A stretch of 60,000 bases of DNA from Membranipora membranacea (taxonomy: Eukaryota > Bryozoa > Gymnolaemata > Cheilostomatida > Membraniporidae), in the NCBI GenBank assembly GCA_914767715.1, contig OU612068.1, positions 2,110,001-2,170,000 on the forward strand, read 5' to 3'. Below the pieces are notes generated by a model. It ran no database searches, was not told the origin of the DNA, and saw only the letters and a program-made list of their open reading frames with translations. The first letter of the stretch is position 1. The number at the start of each line of letters is the position of its first letter. Positions 12,220 through 23,235 of this stretch are shown here, one piece after another. A program made the position numbers and the translations under genes.

Positions 12220-14012
12220 ATGCTGCTATTCAGCCTGATAACACAACTCCTAACATTATCGTTAGCAACAGGCACGCTATTGTGGAACTGGGCACTAACG
12301 CCCCTCAGTACCACGGATTTCGGAGAGAGAGTAGGCTACAAACCAACTAAACTAACATCTAAAGCTAAACTACGATCCAATGATGCGCTAATAGAGGCAC
12401 CAAAAAAGGTGAGTTGGGTCCGCTGGCAATAAATTCTCCTAATTATGTTTCATTCTAAAGCTATAGGTGCTGACGTGTGTCCGTCCTACACATGAGAAAT
12501 TACGACTCTAAATGCACAACCATCTATGCTATATGACGCCATCAGCTTCTCATTCAGAGTCTTTGATCTTAGAAAACCTAAATATTTTATGTAGGTTTGC
12601 GCAGCAGACAGAGACTGTGAAAGGAGACACTATTGTGATACACATTATGGTTCCTGTGCGCCTCACAAAGCGGAGGGTGAATTCTGCCGAGAAGATGGCC
12701 ATTGTAAGAAGGGCCTAGACTGTATGTTTGGTATATGTACAGAACCAATTCTACCACCTAAACAAGGTTCGGGTTTATCTTAGCTAAAAGCTAAGAGATA
12801 TTTAAGCATGACATCGCTAAGTTTTAGACAATATATTTGGCGACAGACCAGGGTAGTCAAGAAAGATTAAATATTTCTGTAGTCATCATATTTCAGTTTT
12901 AGCTGGAAATTATCTCGATGTTATCTTATAACATTCATCCTCAAGTGTTCTTGGGAGCAAGCGACATTAAAAACTAAGTATAGCTTACAGATGAAACAAG
13001 GCTATTGGTCCTGATTTAACGTGTTACTGACCAGGCACATTGACCAGCAGCCGACCTGATAAATATAATAGCTTACTGACTGGCAGCGGCAATGTGAGCC
13101 ACATCCTTACATGTTACATTAAACTCATGGTTCAATCTATTTCTCTTCTGATGTATATTCAGGTGCACGATGTAAGAGAAGCAGCGATTGTACAGAGAGT
13201 CAGTGCTGTGCTCGGCAGCACGGTGAGAAGGTGTGTAAGTCTAAGCTGCCGGAGGGAGCGTTGTGTTATATACCAGAGGGGGGATTACAATATCTACTCA
13301 ACGAGCTGTGCCCGTGTGAGGGGGGACTTATATGTTCAGAGCAAAATATTAATTCGCGGTAAGTAAGAGTTCAAACCAAGGGCTATCCAAGGTCATGGGT
13401 CTGCCTATGCCAACTGTGCCATTAGGAAATTCCTTATGATGGCATATAAAACGTCCTGTTTGTTATTCTATCGAGGAGTGCTAGTGTCAGATAGGGGCTT
13501 GAGAGGATGTGGTAGCAAGTTAGCAACGCGTTATGCTTCCTGCTTATCCTCAAAATAGCACATTGGTCATTCCTCTTAACATAAATTCATTTTATATTTT
13601 TATCTTCACTTTTATAAAAATCCTATAAAAAACTAACGAGGCGCTCTCAATAATATTAGCAATCTCTAGGAGTATATCAGCACTTAAAATCAACCTGACT
13701 CATTATTTGATAGATAGGTCAGATGGATTGAGACCTCAGAGATAAGACATCATATTATACCCCCATTTACCTAGCCTTGTCGCGCGGCCACTGGTTTTGG
13801 TTTTTTGGCTTTCCAAAAAAACCAAAACCAGTGGCACGTGACAAGGCTACCAATTACCCAGATGAGATATGGTGGATATATTTATAAATACATTTCCTGT
13901 GTAATTATTTAGAGAGGTGAAGAAACTGAACTGGATGTTTACACAGAAAGGTACATTTATCTGTGCACCTACTAATACAGACGGGGACGTCACACCACCA
14001 CCCTACACATAA
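12220..14012 (+). CDS. Dickkopf-3-like secreted cysteine-rich protein
   Basis: Four exons: 12220-12408, 12595-12766, 13163-13358, 13913-14012, giving 218 aa. Phases 0, 1 and 2 match at every junction. Residues 1-20 form a signal peptide (MLLFSLITQLLTLSLATG). Exon 2 encodes a Dkk N-terminal Cys-rich domain (VCAADRDC, RRHYC, FCREDGHC, DCMFGIC). Exon 3 encodes the colipase-fold domain (ARCKRSSDC, QCCARQHGEKVC, LPEGALC, LCPCEGGLIC). Exon 4 supplies the tenth Cys of that domain (GTFICAP). The very short linker between the two domains (TEPILPPKQ) and the CPC-GLIC motif resemble Dkk3 more than Dkk1/2/4, which have long linkers. Dickkopfs are extracellular, and Dkk1/2/4 block Wnt-LRP5/6; a Wnt role here is inference only. 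CRD1 shows 8 Cys, not the usual 10. If the exon-3 donor is not used, translation ends at TAA 13360-13362. Confidence 0.85.
13772..13849. repeat. Foldback (long hairpin) element in intron 3 of the Dickkopf-like gene
   Basis: Two 37-base arms, beginning TAGCCTTGTCGCGCGGCCAC and ending GGCACGTGACAAGGCTA, are near-perfect reverse complements around a 4-base loop (CTTT). The outer arm matches the hairpin at 45193-45264. This looks like a small foldback transposon or MITE family. Confidence 0.8.
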
Positions 14013-15131
14013 CATAGCGTGCTCTCAAATCTTTTATCTACATCATGAGTCTGAAAATTCTCATGTTCTGAAGGATCAAGCAAATAACAAAGATAGATTT
14101 TAAATACTGGCTGGGCCAGTAAAGGTGTGCTCCCAGTCCCACCAAGGTTTTGAAATAATATATATGTCATATTATTGTGTGCTTACAGTCATTGGGTTTG
14201 TTCTATAGTTATATTTTTCTATTATTCTATTGCATTGGAGTGAGGACATTTCTACCAGATTTGGACTATCAATTTATTGTGCATTTTCTACTTAACGATT
14301 TTTACGAGCAAAAACAAAAACAGACTCTTGATGTGACAGAAGCTGTATACATTTTTTGGATCATTCAGTATGAGGAATGTCAGTGAACCGCAATGTGATA
14401 CTCTTTAATGGTAATGCTTACAGAAGATACCCTATCATAAGGAGAAACTCATGTTATCATATATAGATGCATAGTTTGCAATATACAGTATAAACAACTG
14501 TACATGATTAATTACAAACCCTATTTTAAAGACTATTATATTTATAATTATGAGCTCAATGTAATAGCGAAGAAATAGACCAGGCCGCTTCAGGTGCCCA
14601 AACAGAACGTAAATTTACTGCATACATAAAATACAGAGAATAAGAGTTATATACACAGAGAAAATGTGGAAGTTAGGTTATGGTGATTGAATGAAAACCA
14701 TAACCCACCAGAGGTGCTGTAATTGTTATAAAATTAGGGAGTCTTCCTTGATATTTGACCACATTGTTTATTAGAGTAGAATGTTCACATGTGGAGGAAT
14801 GATGAAGCGTTTGTGACTGTCTATAGCAAGCTTTCCTCTTTTATGTAACATATAAATGTTTGTGTCTGAAATCTACTAGCCTATTTACTGGTGACCTATT
14901 TACTGGTGACCTATTTACTGGTGTTTAGGTTTTGATTTAAAACGCTGTAGAAAGGTGTGTGTCAGTGTGCATAATGTGAATATTTTCCATAAGAGCGGAC
15001 TGTCTTATCATTCTTGTCTCATCTTCCTTGTGAGTCTGCTGCCTTACTTGTCAGCTTAATTATATTTACCGAGTGTCATCAGTAATGTACTGAGTGTGTT
15101 ATGACGTACCACTGTTACTGCCAGTCATCTC
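14013..15131. other. Intergenic stretch between the convergent Dickkopf-like gene and SGF29
   Basis: No gene was recognised. It contains the right copy of the dispersed repeat (14655-14930) and, at about 14879-14922, three copies of a 15-bp unit CTATTTACTGGTGAC. The plus-strand open frame at 14177-14386 shows no domain. The 3' UTRs of both neighbours must lie here. Confidence 0.45.
14655..14930 (+). repeat. Diverged dispersed repeat, copy right of the Dickkopf-like gene
   Basis: Shares ACACAGAGAAAATGTGGAAG, GCTGTAATTGTTATAAAATT and a TAGCCTATTTACTGG block, in the same order, with 10760-11060. The two copies flank the Dickkopf-like gene as direct repeats about 3.9 kb apart. Confidence 0.5.
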
Positions 15132-15231
15132 TACTTACTGAGTGTCATCAGTACCTACTGCATGTCATCAGTACTTACTGCGAGTCGCCAGTACTTACTG
15201 AGGGTCGTCAGTACTTACTGCGGGTCATCTG
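15132..15231 (-). repeat. 20-bp tandem repeat, five units, across the SGF29 stop codon
   Basis: Five consecutive 20-base units of the form TACTTACTGnnnGTCrTCAG on the plus strand. On the SGF29 sense strand, four of the five contain CAGTAAGTA, i.e. the 5' splice-site core GTAAGT, and the fifth has GTAGGT. The last SGF29 codons (GAT GAC CCG CAG TAA) lie within the first sense-strand unit; the other units are 3' UTR. Confidence 0.85.
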
Positions 15232-18200
15232 TACAGGGTATGACGTACCTCTGAGCCACTCTGAGAGGAGGAGAGTATCCATCCGGGTAACTTGTGTCCT
15301 CAAATAATATCTGATAACCGTCCTCGGCCTGAAATACAACATTATGACACCCGATCATATATTCACCACATTCAATATAACATTTACCATTTATTTAAAA
15401 CCATCATTAAAGTTTAGCCTTTACCAATCTGGCACGGAAATGAAAACATCTCCGGGTGTTTGACTTTGGACCTTGAACAATCCATCATGTATAGCATCTG
15501 CCCGCCCTCGCAAAAAGATGTTTGACATTGCATTAACCTCAACAGTTGAAACATGACTTTTTTTGGCATTTACAAAAAGTTGTATCGCTTCCGTGTATTG
15601 TGATTGAGATATTTAGATATACTTACAGTCTGTGGCTGTTCGTGGATGACTCCTTTGTAGAAGCAGGTTGTTTGGGGATACAACGCCATAATTGTCTAAA
15701 AATAAAATGACAAGCGGACTGAAATGGAGGCGAAAATTGGCTGGTGTCGGCAACTTCCTCATTTGAGGTGATTTCTTCTATTGTCAATTTATGCAAATCT
15801 GTTTTATTGAGGTTGGCATGGAACAGGTTGGTGCAAGCATAAGAAAGACTTGGTTGTGAAATAATGTGATTGATGTTAAACAGTATGATGTCATCAACAC
15901 AATGAATAATTCGTTGGGTGTGACTGTGATATAAAAATTAAGAGCCAGATCGTACCAGCTAGAGAGAACGGAAGATGTTTACAAGGGTTAATAAAATATG
16001 ATAGACACTGATTGTTTTTTAATGATTTCAGGTCAAGAGCAACTCAATAGTTATGACAGTGCTAAATTTATTATTGCAGGTTTGGTGGTGCCGGTCAATA
16101 GAACAGTGGGTTATAAATCCTAACATTTTCTGTGTAATTGGAAAGAAGAAAAAAGTGGTCAAGTCATATAGAATAAATTCTTGATTCTACTAACCGTGTG
16201 CTTTTTAAACAGACACTCTTTCTGAAGGTCTGGATCAGCTTTGTAGATTGGCAACGCAATAATTCTCTTTTTACTCAGAATGTGTCGCCTTAGAAAATAA
16301 GAACAGAAAAATATACATTACACATCCACGAAGTAGAGTGAATTTCCATCACTGAAATCAGAGAGAGTAAAATTTACATCATTTTACGAGTTGTCTACTT
16401 TTCAGCTTATGCTGACTAAGTGACAGCAACTCCCAACTGTGTTGGGGCTATTTATATGCTTCTTTTCATATGCTTCTACTGTATGTGGCTGGTCTTAGAC
16501 CACAGACTATTCGGACTATTTTAGTTGGGATGCATCGATATGCGAAGTTCAGCCAACGGCCAATGGTCTCAGACTACTACATTAGCCAAACTAGGTGTTT
16601 GAAATCTCCCACACTAAAGAGTGTCATCTGATGATAAGCGAAACACAACTAGCAAATCATAAAAATAAATAAAGATCATCACTTTCCACCACAAACACTT
16701 TTATGCCTTTTCTCAGTTATATATATAACACTTACTCTCTACCCTCCTCTGAATCTATATCATCCACATCGTATTTTCCAGTATTGTGATTAAATAAGAC
16801 AACCTCAGCTAGAATCCAATTATCCTCGCCTTCAGCTCCCTTCACTTTTGCAGCAACATATTTGCCTTTAGGTACAACATAGCTAGGATCGGCTTGAAGG
16901 CATCCACATAATGATGGAGGTCTGTAAAGTTTTAATAAACAACTTACCCTATGGGAGTTGGTAACTGTTATCAGTGGTAGGTGTTAACAGTTGTAACTGT
17001 TGCCAAAGGAAAATTGTTTGCTGCATACGATAAAAAATGACAAAGCATGTTTGAGTGACAACTGTTTTCGGCAAGGGAGAAAATGTCGCTGACAATCAAT
17101 TTTACACAGTTTTGAACAGAGCAGCAAAAATAGCAATAACGTTTAATTCCATGCTCAAAAAGAACACACAATTAGGATAGATTATTAACAAACTGAAGAT
17201 ATAAAGTTGGATATCTATACTAGTGTTTGTGATGCAGTGAAACCACTCACTTCTCATATCTAGTTACAGGCTCCCATAGAGGTAGATTAGCTGCATCTTT
17301 GTGTATCATCGACATGAGAACTCCCCTTCTCATTACAGGGACCTTCGGCTCATTACCTTAACACATAGCAGAACAACCAATTAGCAAAGGCGTTAACAAT
17401 CAGTCACAAGTTTTCACTTGACACCAAAAAGTTGTGTTCTCATAACCTATTTATGAGTGGACAACTCCTTTATGATATGTATCTCATGAGCAATATTTCC
17501 ATCATGGAAATGATACCAGAACTTCTGCAGCTAACATTCACGGTTCATGACTGCTAAATTGGGTAATCGGATAGGATAGGTGTTTTTGTGTTCACTGATC
17601 ACATGATATCCTGTTGCATCTATGTCTCTGGTGTATAGAGAGTGAACTGATTCACTAAGCATGAGAACCATCAAAAGGAATGTGGTGTGACGACCAGAGC
17701 TCAAACTTTTTAAGAAGTGGCGGGTTCATGTTAGGTACTCGTGCTGGTTTGACTCTAACGATCAGAGATACACATGATAATGGTGTAAGTTTCGATGTCA
17801 GTGTAGTTTTTGAGTACAATATCTGAACAATGAATAATTTAAGAAGTCCATTGACTCACCTGACTTGACTTTGTGTGCTTTTAGTTCAGAGATTTTTTCC
17901 AGGGCATCTTGCAGTAGCTTAGCTTCTGTCTGAGCATCTGATAGGGCTGTACTGTATATACCTTTCAGTTTGGTCTTAAAATATGGAGTGACTGAAAAAA
18001 GCAAGTACAGTTCACTAATAAACAGAATGTTACAAATAATATATATATATATATATATATTACATATAATGTATCACACAAGAGCAGAATGTTGCATGTA
18101 TATATTTTAAGCAATTTGGTTGGCCGACAAACTGTTGAGCTCTCAGCACAGCAGTCAGATAGCATCAAGAAATCCTTGTTCATGGATACTATAGCACATA

Positions 18201-18794
18201 GGGCAAAGGTCTTATTAAGAAATCTCCAAGATTGTCTGTTGCAGTGGAACATTACACTACTTACCTCTCGCTTCCTGTTGAATCTTCTCATGTGTCTTTT
18301 GTAGATTTGTAAGTGTGTGCTCACCTCTGATTCTCTCCTCCTTAAAATATAACAAATAAATTGTATCAGGAAACATTTTTTGGTGAAATAGTAAGATTTA
18401 TAATGTTTTAGTTTGATTAGCTGATTCAGCACAGTGACTGTGACAATAACGAGTGTTTTCTGGGTTTTCCAAAACAATGTTGGCCCACCTGTTCAATGTA
18501 TTGGTGGCACCAACAAAAAAAAGCTCATAACATGACAGCCTAATCACAGTAAATGAAGGAGTATAATCTACCATTGAAGCCACCTCCAATGGAATCATTC
18601 ATGAATTTTTGGATGATAGACTGATCTTTACTGTCAGGGGATTAATTGTGTTTGTCCAGAAATTAGATAATTAATATGAAGAGAGACGCAAATGCATATA
18701 CGAGAGTAACAAAGAGAAAAAAATTTACCTGAATTTGGTGGACTAGCTGATGAAGCTCTTTGAGCATTTCCTTGAGTTTGGGATCTGCTGCCAT
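15215..18794 (-). CDS. SGF29: SGF29 (SAGA/ATAC complex subunit, tandem Tudor reader of H3K4me3)
   Basis: Eight minus-strand exons: 18794-18729, 18340-18265, 17991-17860, 17356-17251, 16921-16736, 16288-16195, 15695-15627, 15328-15215, giving 280 aa (human about 293), with all phases consistent. The N-terminal ~95 residues are charged and helical, as in the family's coiled coil (LKEMLKELHQLVHQIQ; DAQTEAKLLQDALEKI). The C-terminal half is the SGF29 tandem Tudor domain: KYVAAKVKG, NWILAEVV, KYDVDDIDSEEG, ILSKKRIIALP, MALYPQTTCFYKG, ILFEDTSYPDGYSPPL, AQRYVI. The acidic DDID patch and the aromatic positions in LYP, CFY and LFED, which cage H3K4me3 in human SGF29, are all present. It is a nuclear protein that recruits SAGA/ATAC acetyltransferase to methylated promoters. 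Exon 6 uses the less usual donor GTTAGT. The stop lies in a tandem repeat. Confidence 0.96.
18038..18061. repeat. (AT)n microsatellite in an SGF29 intron
   Basis: Uninterrupted TA dinucleotides of about 24 bases between SGF29 exons 2 and 3. Confidence 0.9.
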
Positions 18795-19932
18795 ATCACA
18801 AAGTTAATACCAGTCCGAATAAGAGTTGTGTGCTCCAACTATGGAAATAGGATGAAAGCTGTAACTTGCAGACATGAAGTGAAGGGTTTAAAATTTCCTA
18901 ACACTTGCTGTGGAACTAGCAATTGTATACACATGATTTGAAAACTATCATGAATAAATGAGGTATGTTGTTCTAGTGGCTACCATGTGGACTACGCACA
19001 ATTTGCTTCCTTGTCAGACTTATGCGGAACAAATAAATTCCATAGTCTCAGACGTGATCACTCCATATATCTGGAATATGGTTGAAATGAGGTCAATGAT
19101 CAGCCACACCCGGTTTTTGGGATTGTTGACTACTGGCAACTCCAGTGACCCTTGGCTTTATTAGATATATGCTTATCTTATCAAAAAATGCTAAGGCCAT
19201 GCATACAGAGAGCTTGTATGATGATAATGTTTTCTCATTATTTCTCTCATTCGCCCACTTCTAGGAGAAATGGTCAGGAGCGAGCTGTGGATCAGGCCCT
19301 CTAGGTTGAGTTGGAAATTGGTTTGTGTGATCATGGTCGGGGTAGGCTTTACTCAGGTGGCCCCAAAACTGGGATGGGGCGGTGAGCCATTAAGGCAAGG
19401 GTGGGGTAGTGATGACATATGAGGTGTACAAATAATAAAGCTGGATAAAGTAATAGATTATGGCAAAAACTGTAATGATGAAGATAGACTCATCTTTCCA
19501 TCTATCATTCTCCCTGATCTATCTATGCAAGGACTGACTGATTTGATGTGTTAAATAAGTACAAAATTAAGTAGTGGAGAAGTGTATACAAGTACGTGAA
19601 GTAGTTACTCCAGTGCAGGCCCTGGCTTGGTTGAATGTAGTACTGTAGTCCAGTGGAATGAGCATCTATCCATCATAGATAGAATCTATGTAAAGTATGA
19701 ACTAACTAACTGAACTGTTGTTGTATATGTATGGGCATTAAAATCAGTTTAACTCAATTTAATGAACTGACTATCTGAGCAAGCAGTTAGTTAACTCCTT
19801 GACCTGAGGGAGTTCATTGCTCAGCCATTCAGACCATTCCTGTCTCTACTCTTCCCTCAGCCAAGATTTTCATAATAATAATAGGGCAACCAACCACCAC
19901 TGAAAAGTGGCCAGGGAGACAAAGCTTCTAAC
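18795..19932. other. Intergenic stretch upstream of SGF29
   Basis: No coding exon was recognised. It should include the SGF29 promoter just right of 18794. The plus-strand open frames near 18750-19164 have no domain. Confidence 0.4.
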
Positions 19933-20788
19933 CAGGAAGAATGGAATTCCATTCTGCCTGTTCTAACTGACTGGCAGATGCAATGTTATGTTGGGTACAA
20001 AGTGGTTGAAAACAAGAATTTTCATACTTGATGACTGACAACACTAAACAGCATACAGCTGTAACCCCCGTTAACCATTAAACACACTGTTAGTCATGAG
20101 GCACTCCTTTAACTTTTAGTTCCTGAGTGTACGAAGTCTTCAAAGGTATTCAAAGGTATACTTTTATCAAAAATTTAAAATTCAACTCTTTTATACCGGA
20201 AGTGAGTTTTCATGTGAGTAGTTGATCTAGCCTGGGACCACAAGTCATACAAGGATATAGACTCGGGCGTTAGTTTTATATTCCGAAAATATCTTGTTTA
20301 TAATCTGTGGATTCCAGGGCAGTAAAATATATTTTTCTGGGAGAGACAGAGCTCATGTCATGCTCATGCCAAGCTAAGATTATGCAGAGTCACAGTGACT
20401 GAGTGCAAAAAATACATTGATTGATAACTGGGCTGCAGCAATTAGAACCTTGGCTGATGCATGTACTTTCACATCACTTGAATGTGAAAGGAATAGGGAC
20501 ATATTCCCACATTAACAATAAATAAGCCCACTTGCTTGCATCCAATTCCAAAGGATTCAACTGCGTCATCATCAATGGACTTTGGACTTTTGAATAACTT
20601 TTGACGACATCGAACACTCAGGAACACTAAAGTAAAATGAGTGCCTCATTTGATTAACAGTGTTAAGGGTTTGTTTACTACAGGGGTTACAGCAATCTGC
20701 TGTTATTTTTGCATCAGTGGGTGTTTTGGTAGTTCCTACTAGTAGTCTCCTTTACAGCAGGGAGAATGGAATCCTTCCATTCTCCCTG
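19933..20788. mobile_element. Non-autonomous inverted-repeat DNA element, about 860 bp
   Basis: The two ends mirror each other. An outer palindrome at 19933-19960 (CAGGAAGAATGGAATTCCAT...) pairs in kind with 20758-20788 (CAGGGAGAATGGAATCCTTC...). Further in, 20046-20110 (AACAGCATACAGCTGTAACC ... GTTAGTCATGAGGCACTC) is the diverged reverse complement of 20635-20706 (GTGCCTCATTTGATTAACAG ... GGGGTTACAGCAATCTGCTG). No coding capacity is visible inside. I infer a MITE-like or foldback element; exact ends and target-site duplication are unresolved. Confidence 0.6.
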
Positions 20789-20871
20789 TTTACAGGGGGT
20801 TGAACTACTTCTCTTTTTTTCCAGTTGTGCACTGGGTTTTGTACCTTGCATATTGTTTCCTCTTGTATCTC

Positions 20872-21605
20872 TTATGGTTCTGGGTAGAAAACTACCGTGA
20901 AAAGCTTGAGATGCTGCATAGACAGGTCAGCAGCCCTTGTCGTCATGGTCATATTTTCCCGATCCGTTGATATTTTGTCATAGGCCTGAGCCAGGGTGTT
21001 ATGTCTTTCCTCATCCGAGAGTATCTTCGTCAGCAGAGTCAGTCTGTGATTTTTTCTCCTTTGTTGTAAAGATTGGAGGCCAAGTTCGGAGCCAGCCTCA
21101 GAAACACCCTCTCTGCCTTTGAGGCAGCTTATAAATCGGGAACTATTCTGAGCTTTTGCATCAGGAGGGAATGTGGAACTTTATCAAAAGCTTTCTTGAA
21201 GTCCAGTACTACAGCATGTGTAGTTTTTGATGATTCAGTCGCTTTAGCTAGTTCATGGTAGATGGCACAGAGTTGCGTCTCACAAGACATGCCTCTTTTA
21301 AAGCCATGTTGTCTGTTGTGAAGAAAATCATTCAGTTTTTGGTTCAGATAGTGAAGGATGATGTGTTCCAACATCTTACATGGGATACTTGTAAGGGATA
21401 TGGGTCGGTAGTTGTTTGCTGCATCTTTTTTACCACCTTTATGCACTGGGGTGACATATGCAAGCTTCCACTGTGCTGGGAGTCGCCCTGTTTCTATTGG
21501 CGCCTGAAAAATGTGTTTGAGGCAGGTTGCTGACATCTTGGTGTCAACAAGCAGATCTGGCTTGGTTGGGACAAAGAGTAAAAGGGGACTCCTTGGTTTG
21601 GACAA
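20872..21605 (-). mobile_element. LINE reverse transcriptase remnant with internal deletion
   Basis: The minus-strand frame 21605-21129 reads through the first RT motifs: LPAQWKLAYVTPVHKGG, NNYRPISLTSIPCKMLEHI, RQHGFKRGMSCETQL, and the palm start VVLDFKKAFDKVPHSLL. Just downstream (about 21080 to a stop at 20872-20874) another frame reads RRKNHRLTLLTKILSDEE and ends soon after MTMTTRAADL, which resembles the C-terminal tail of LINE ORF2. The YxDD palm and thumb are therefore missing, as if joined by an internal deletion. Non-functional. Confidence 0.8.
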
Positions 21606-23235
21606 AGAGTTAGAGTGTCATTACTAGTAACTATAACTAGTCACAATTGAACTCAGAAATGGGGCTATCTGTTGGCATATTACCTAAAGTGGTTGACCAC
21701 TGGCACTGGGGCACTTGACCACTGGGTACTTCATGGGCCGGCCTGGGACTTGCGAGCCTTTACTTTGCCAATGTCCAGTATAATGGGCAAAGAAAAGGTA
21801 TGTTTTTAGTCCCAGGGGCCATGCTGTATACTTGCAAAACTTTTTGCACAGAGCGGCTGTGTGCAAAAGGCAAGGGGTTAACTAAAGTCGAATGAAATCA
21901 TGTAATTGAGTTGAGAGCATAGGATCCCAGTACAAGTAGAAGTGAGCGGTTGGGTTTGGTGTTTTTGTATAGCTGAAGTTAATCAGTATATGCATGAGAA
22001 TATTACCAAGTATACTTGTCAGGCTGATTGTCCTGTAGGTAGTTACCTGGTAACTTCCTTTTCCTGAACTACAGATCAGCCCAATTGATATCTACTGTTC
22101 ATCAGGTTCACCTACTTCTTTCAAAAACAAGTCTTATGATCTCGACTAACCCTCCAATCTGGGTTCCCACAATAGCTTTCTTCATGTAGGGCCTAGGTAC
22201 TGATGCAATCAGAGCCACTAGCTTTACGGATATCTAAAGACGCAATGAAAATTGACAATACTGGTCCGACTCTCCTCATATTTTGGGGTTTGTTGTAGGT
22301 TTCTCCTATCACTGAATGTCATCGCCTGAGACATAGAGCAATTAGGTGTTTCAAAATTTTCTTATGAGTTTACCTGTTTTATTGCCCTTTGTGATTGATA
22401 ATGTGTCTAAAAAAAAGGTCTTGAATTTTCATTGCTAAATTCATTAGTAAGGTGAACACTAAGAATTTCCTATTGGATTTGTGTAGGCTATTTTCAATTT
22501 TTGTCATAAGTGATTCCTCTTTCGATCTGACAATTTTTGAACATAACCCAAACAAAATCAGCATCCTTACTAGTGTTTATAGTAATTCTGTAGTTTTGTC
22601 GGATTTTACCGATGTGTTGAGGCCTGTGCTTTGAAAATATTTTTGACGACAAGAATTAGATCAGCAAAAGGCGTGTTGGAGTACCCTGAAGAAAAACCGT
22701 GTGCCCCATGGCGTTGATCGCCTCTTTTATCAATTTTTCGTAGGACCTTTTTATTAAAGCCAGGGCTTGTTCATGGAATGACCTTCTCTGAGTGTGGCAG
22801 GCTATGAACTCACGCAGTGTAGTGCATGCATTATTACTGTTTAAAAAAAAAATTCTAGACTGTTTAAATGATGATCCTATGATAGTCGGTAGTATCTTAT
22901 TACATTAAATATAATATATATTATGGTATGTCACAGTCTGTATAACAGATTCTTCACGGCGCTTGAGTACTCAAGAAATATGTTGGTTATATTCTTTGTT
23001 GATATTACAAATCGGATTCAGTGATTATTCCCTTCGCTTCTGTAAATAGTGTACTCATCACACTCGAGTTAACAAGGGTGAAATGAAATTAGGAATTTTG
23101 GTGTAGACTTGTCAAGGGTGGCTGAAATTGAACTTTTACTGAGGAGAGTTAGGCCCTGTTCTACTCTGATCTACAAACATCACTATTCTCTAAACACATC
23201 ACTTTTCTCTACAGGCATCACTTTTCTCTTGTAGA
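21606..23235. other. Intergenic stretch upstream of the TLC-domain gene
   Basis: Only short random open frames are seen. A pyrimidine tract ending CTTGTAG at about 23222-23234 sits immediately before the next start codon and looks like a 3' splice site, so a 5'-UTR exon may lie somewhere in this stretch. Confidence 0.4.

Noticed and set aside
16600-16665. Hammerhead-ribozyme-like core CTGATGA...GAAAC in an SGF29 intron
   Set aside because: Only five bases (TAAGC) separate the two core strings, too few for stem II, and the usual closing G-C pair is absent. A hairpin upstream (CACACT/AGTGT) is probably coincidental.
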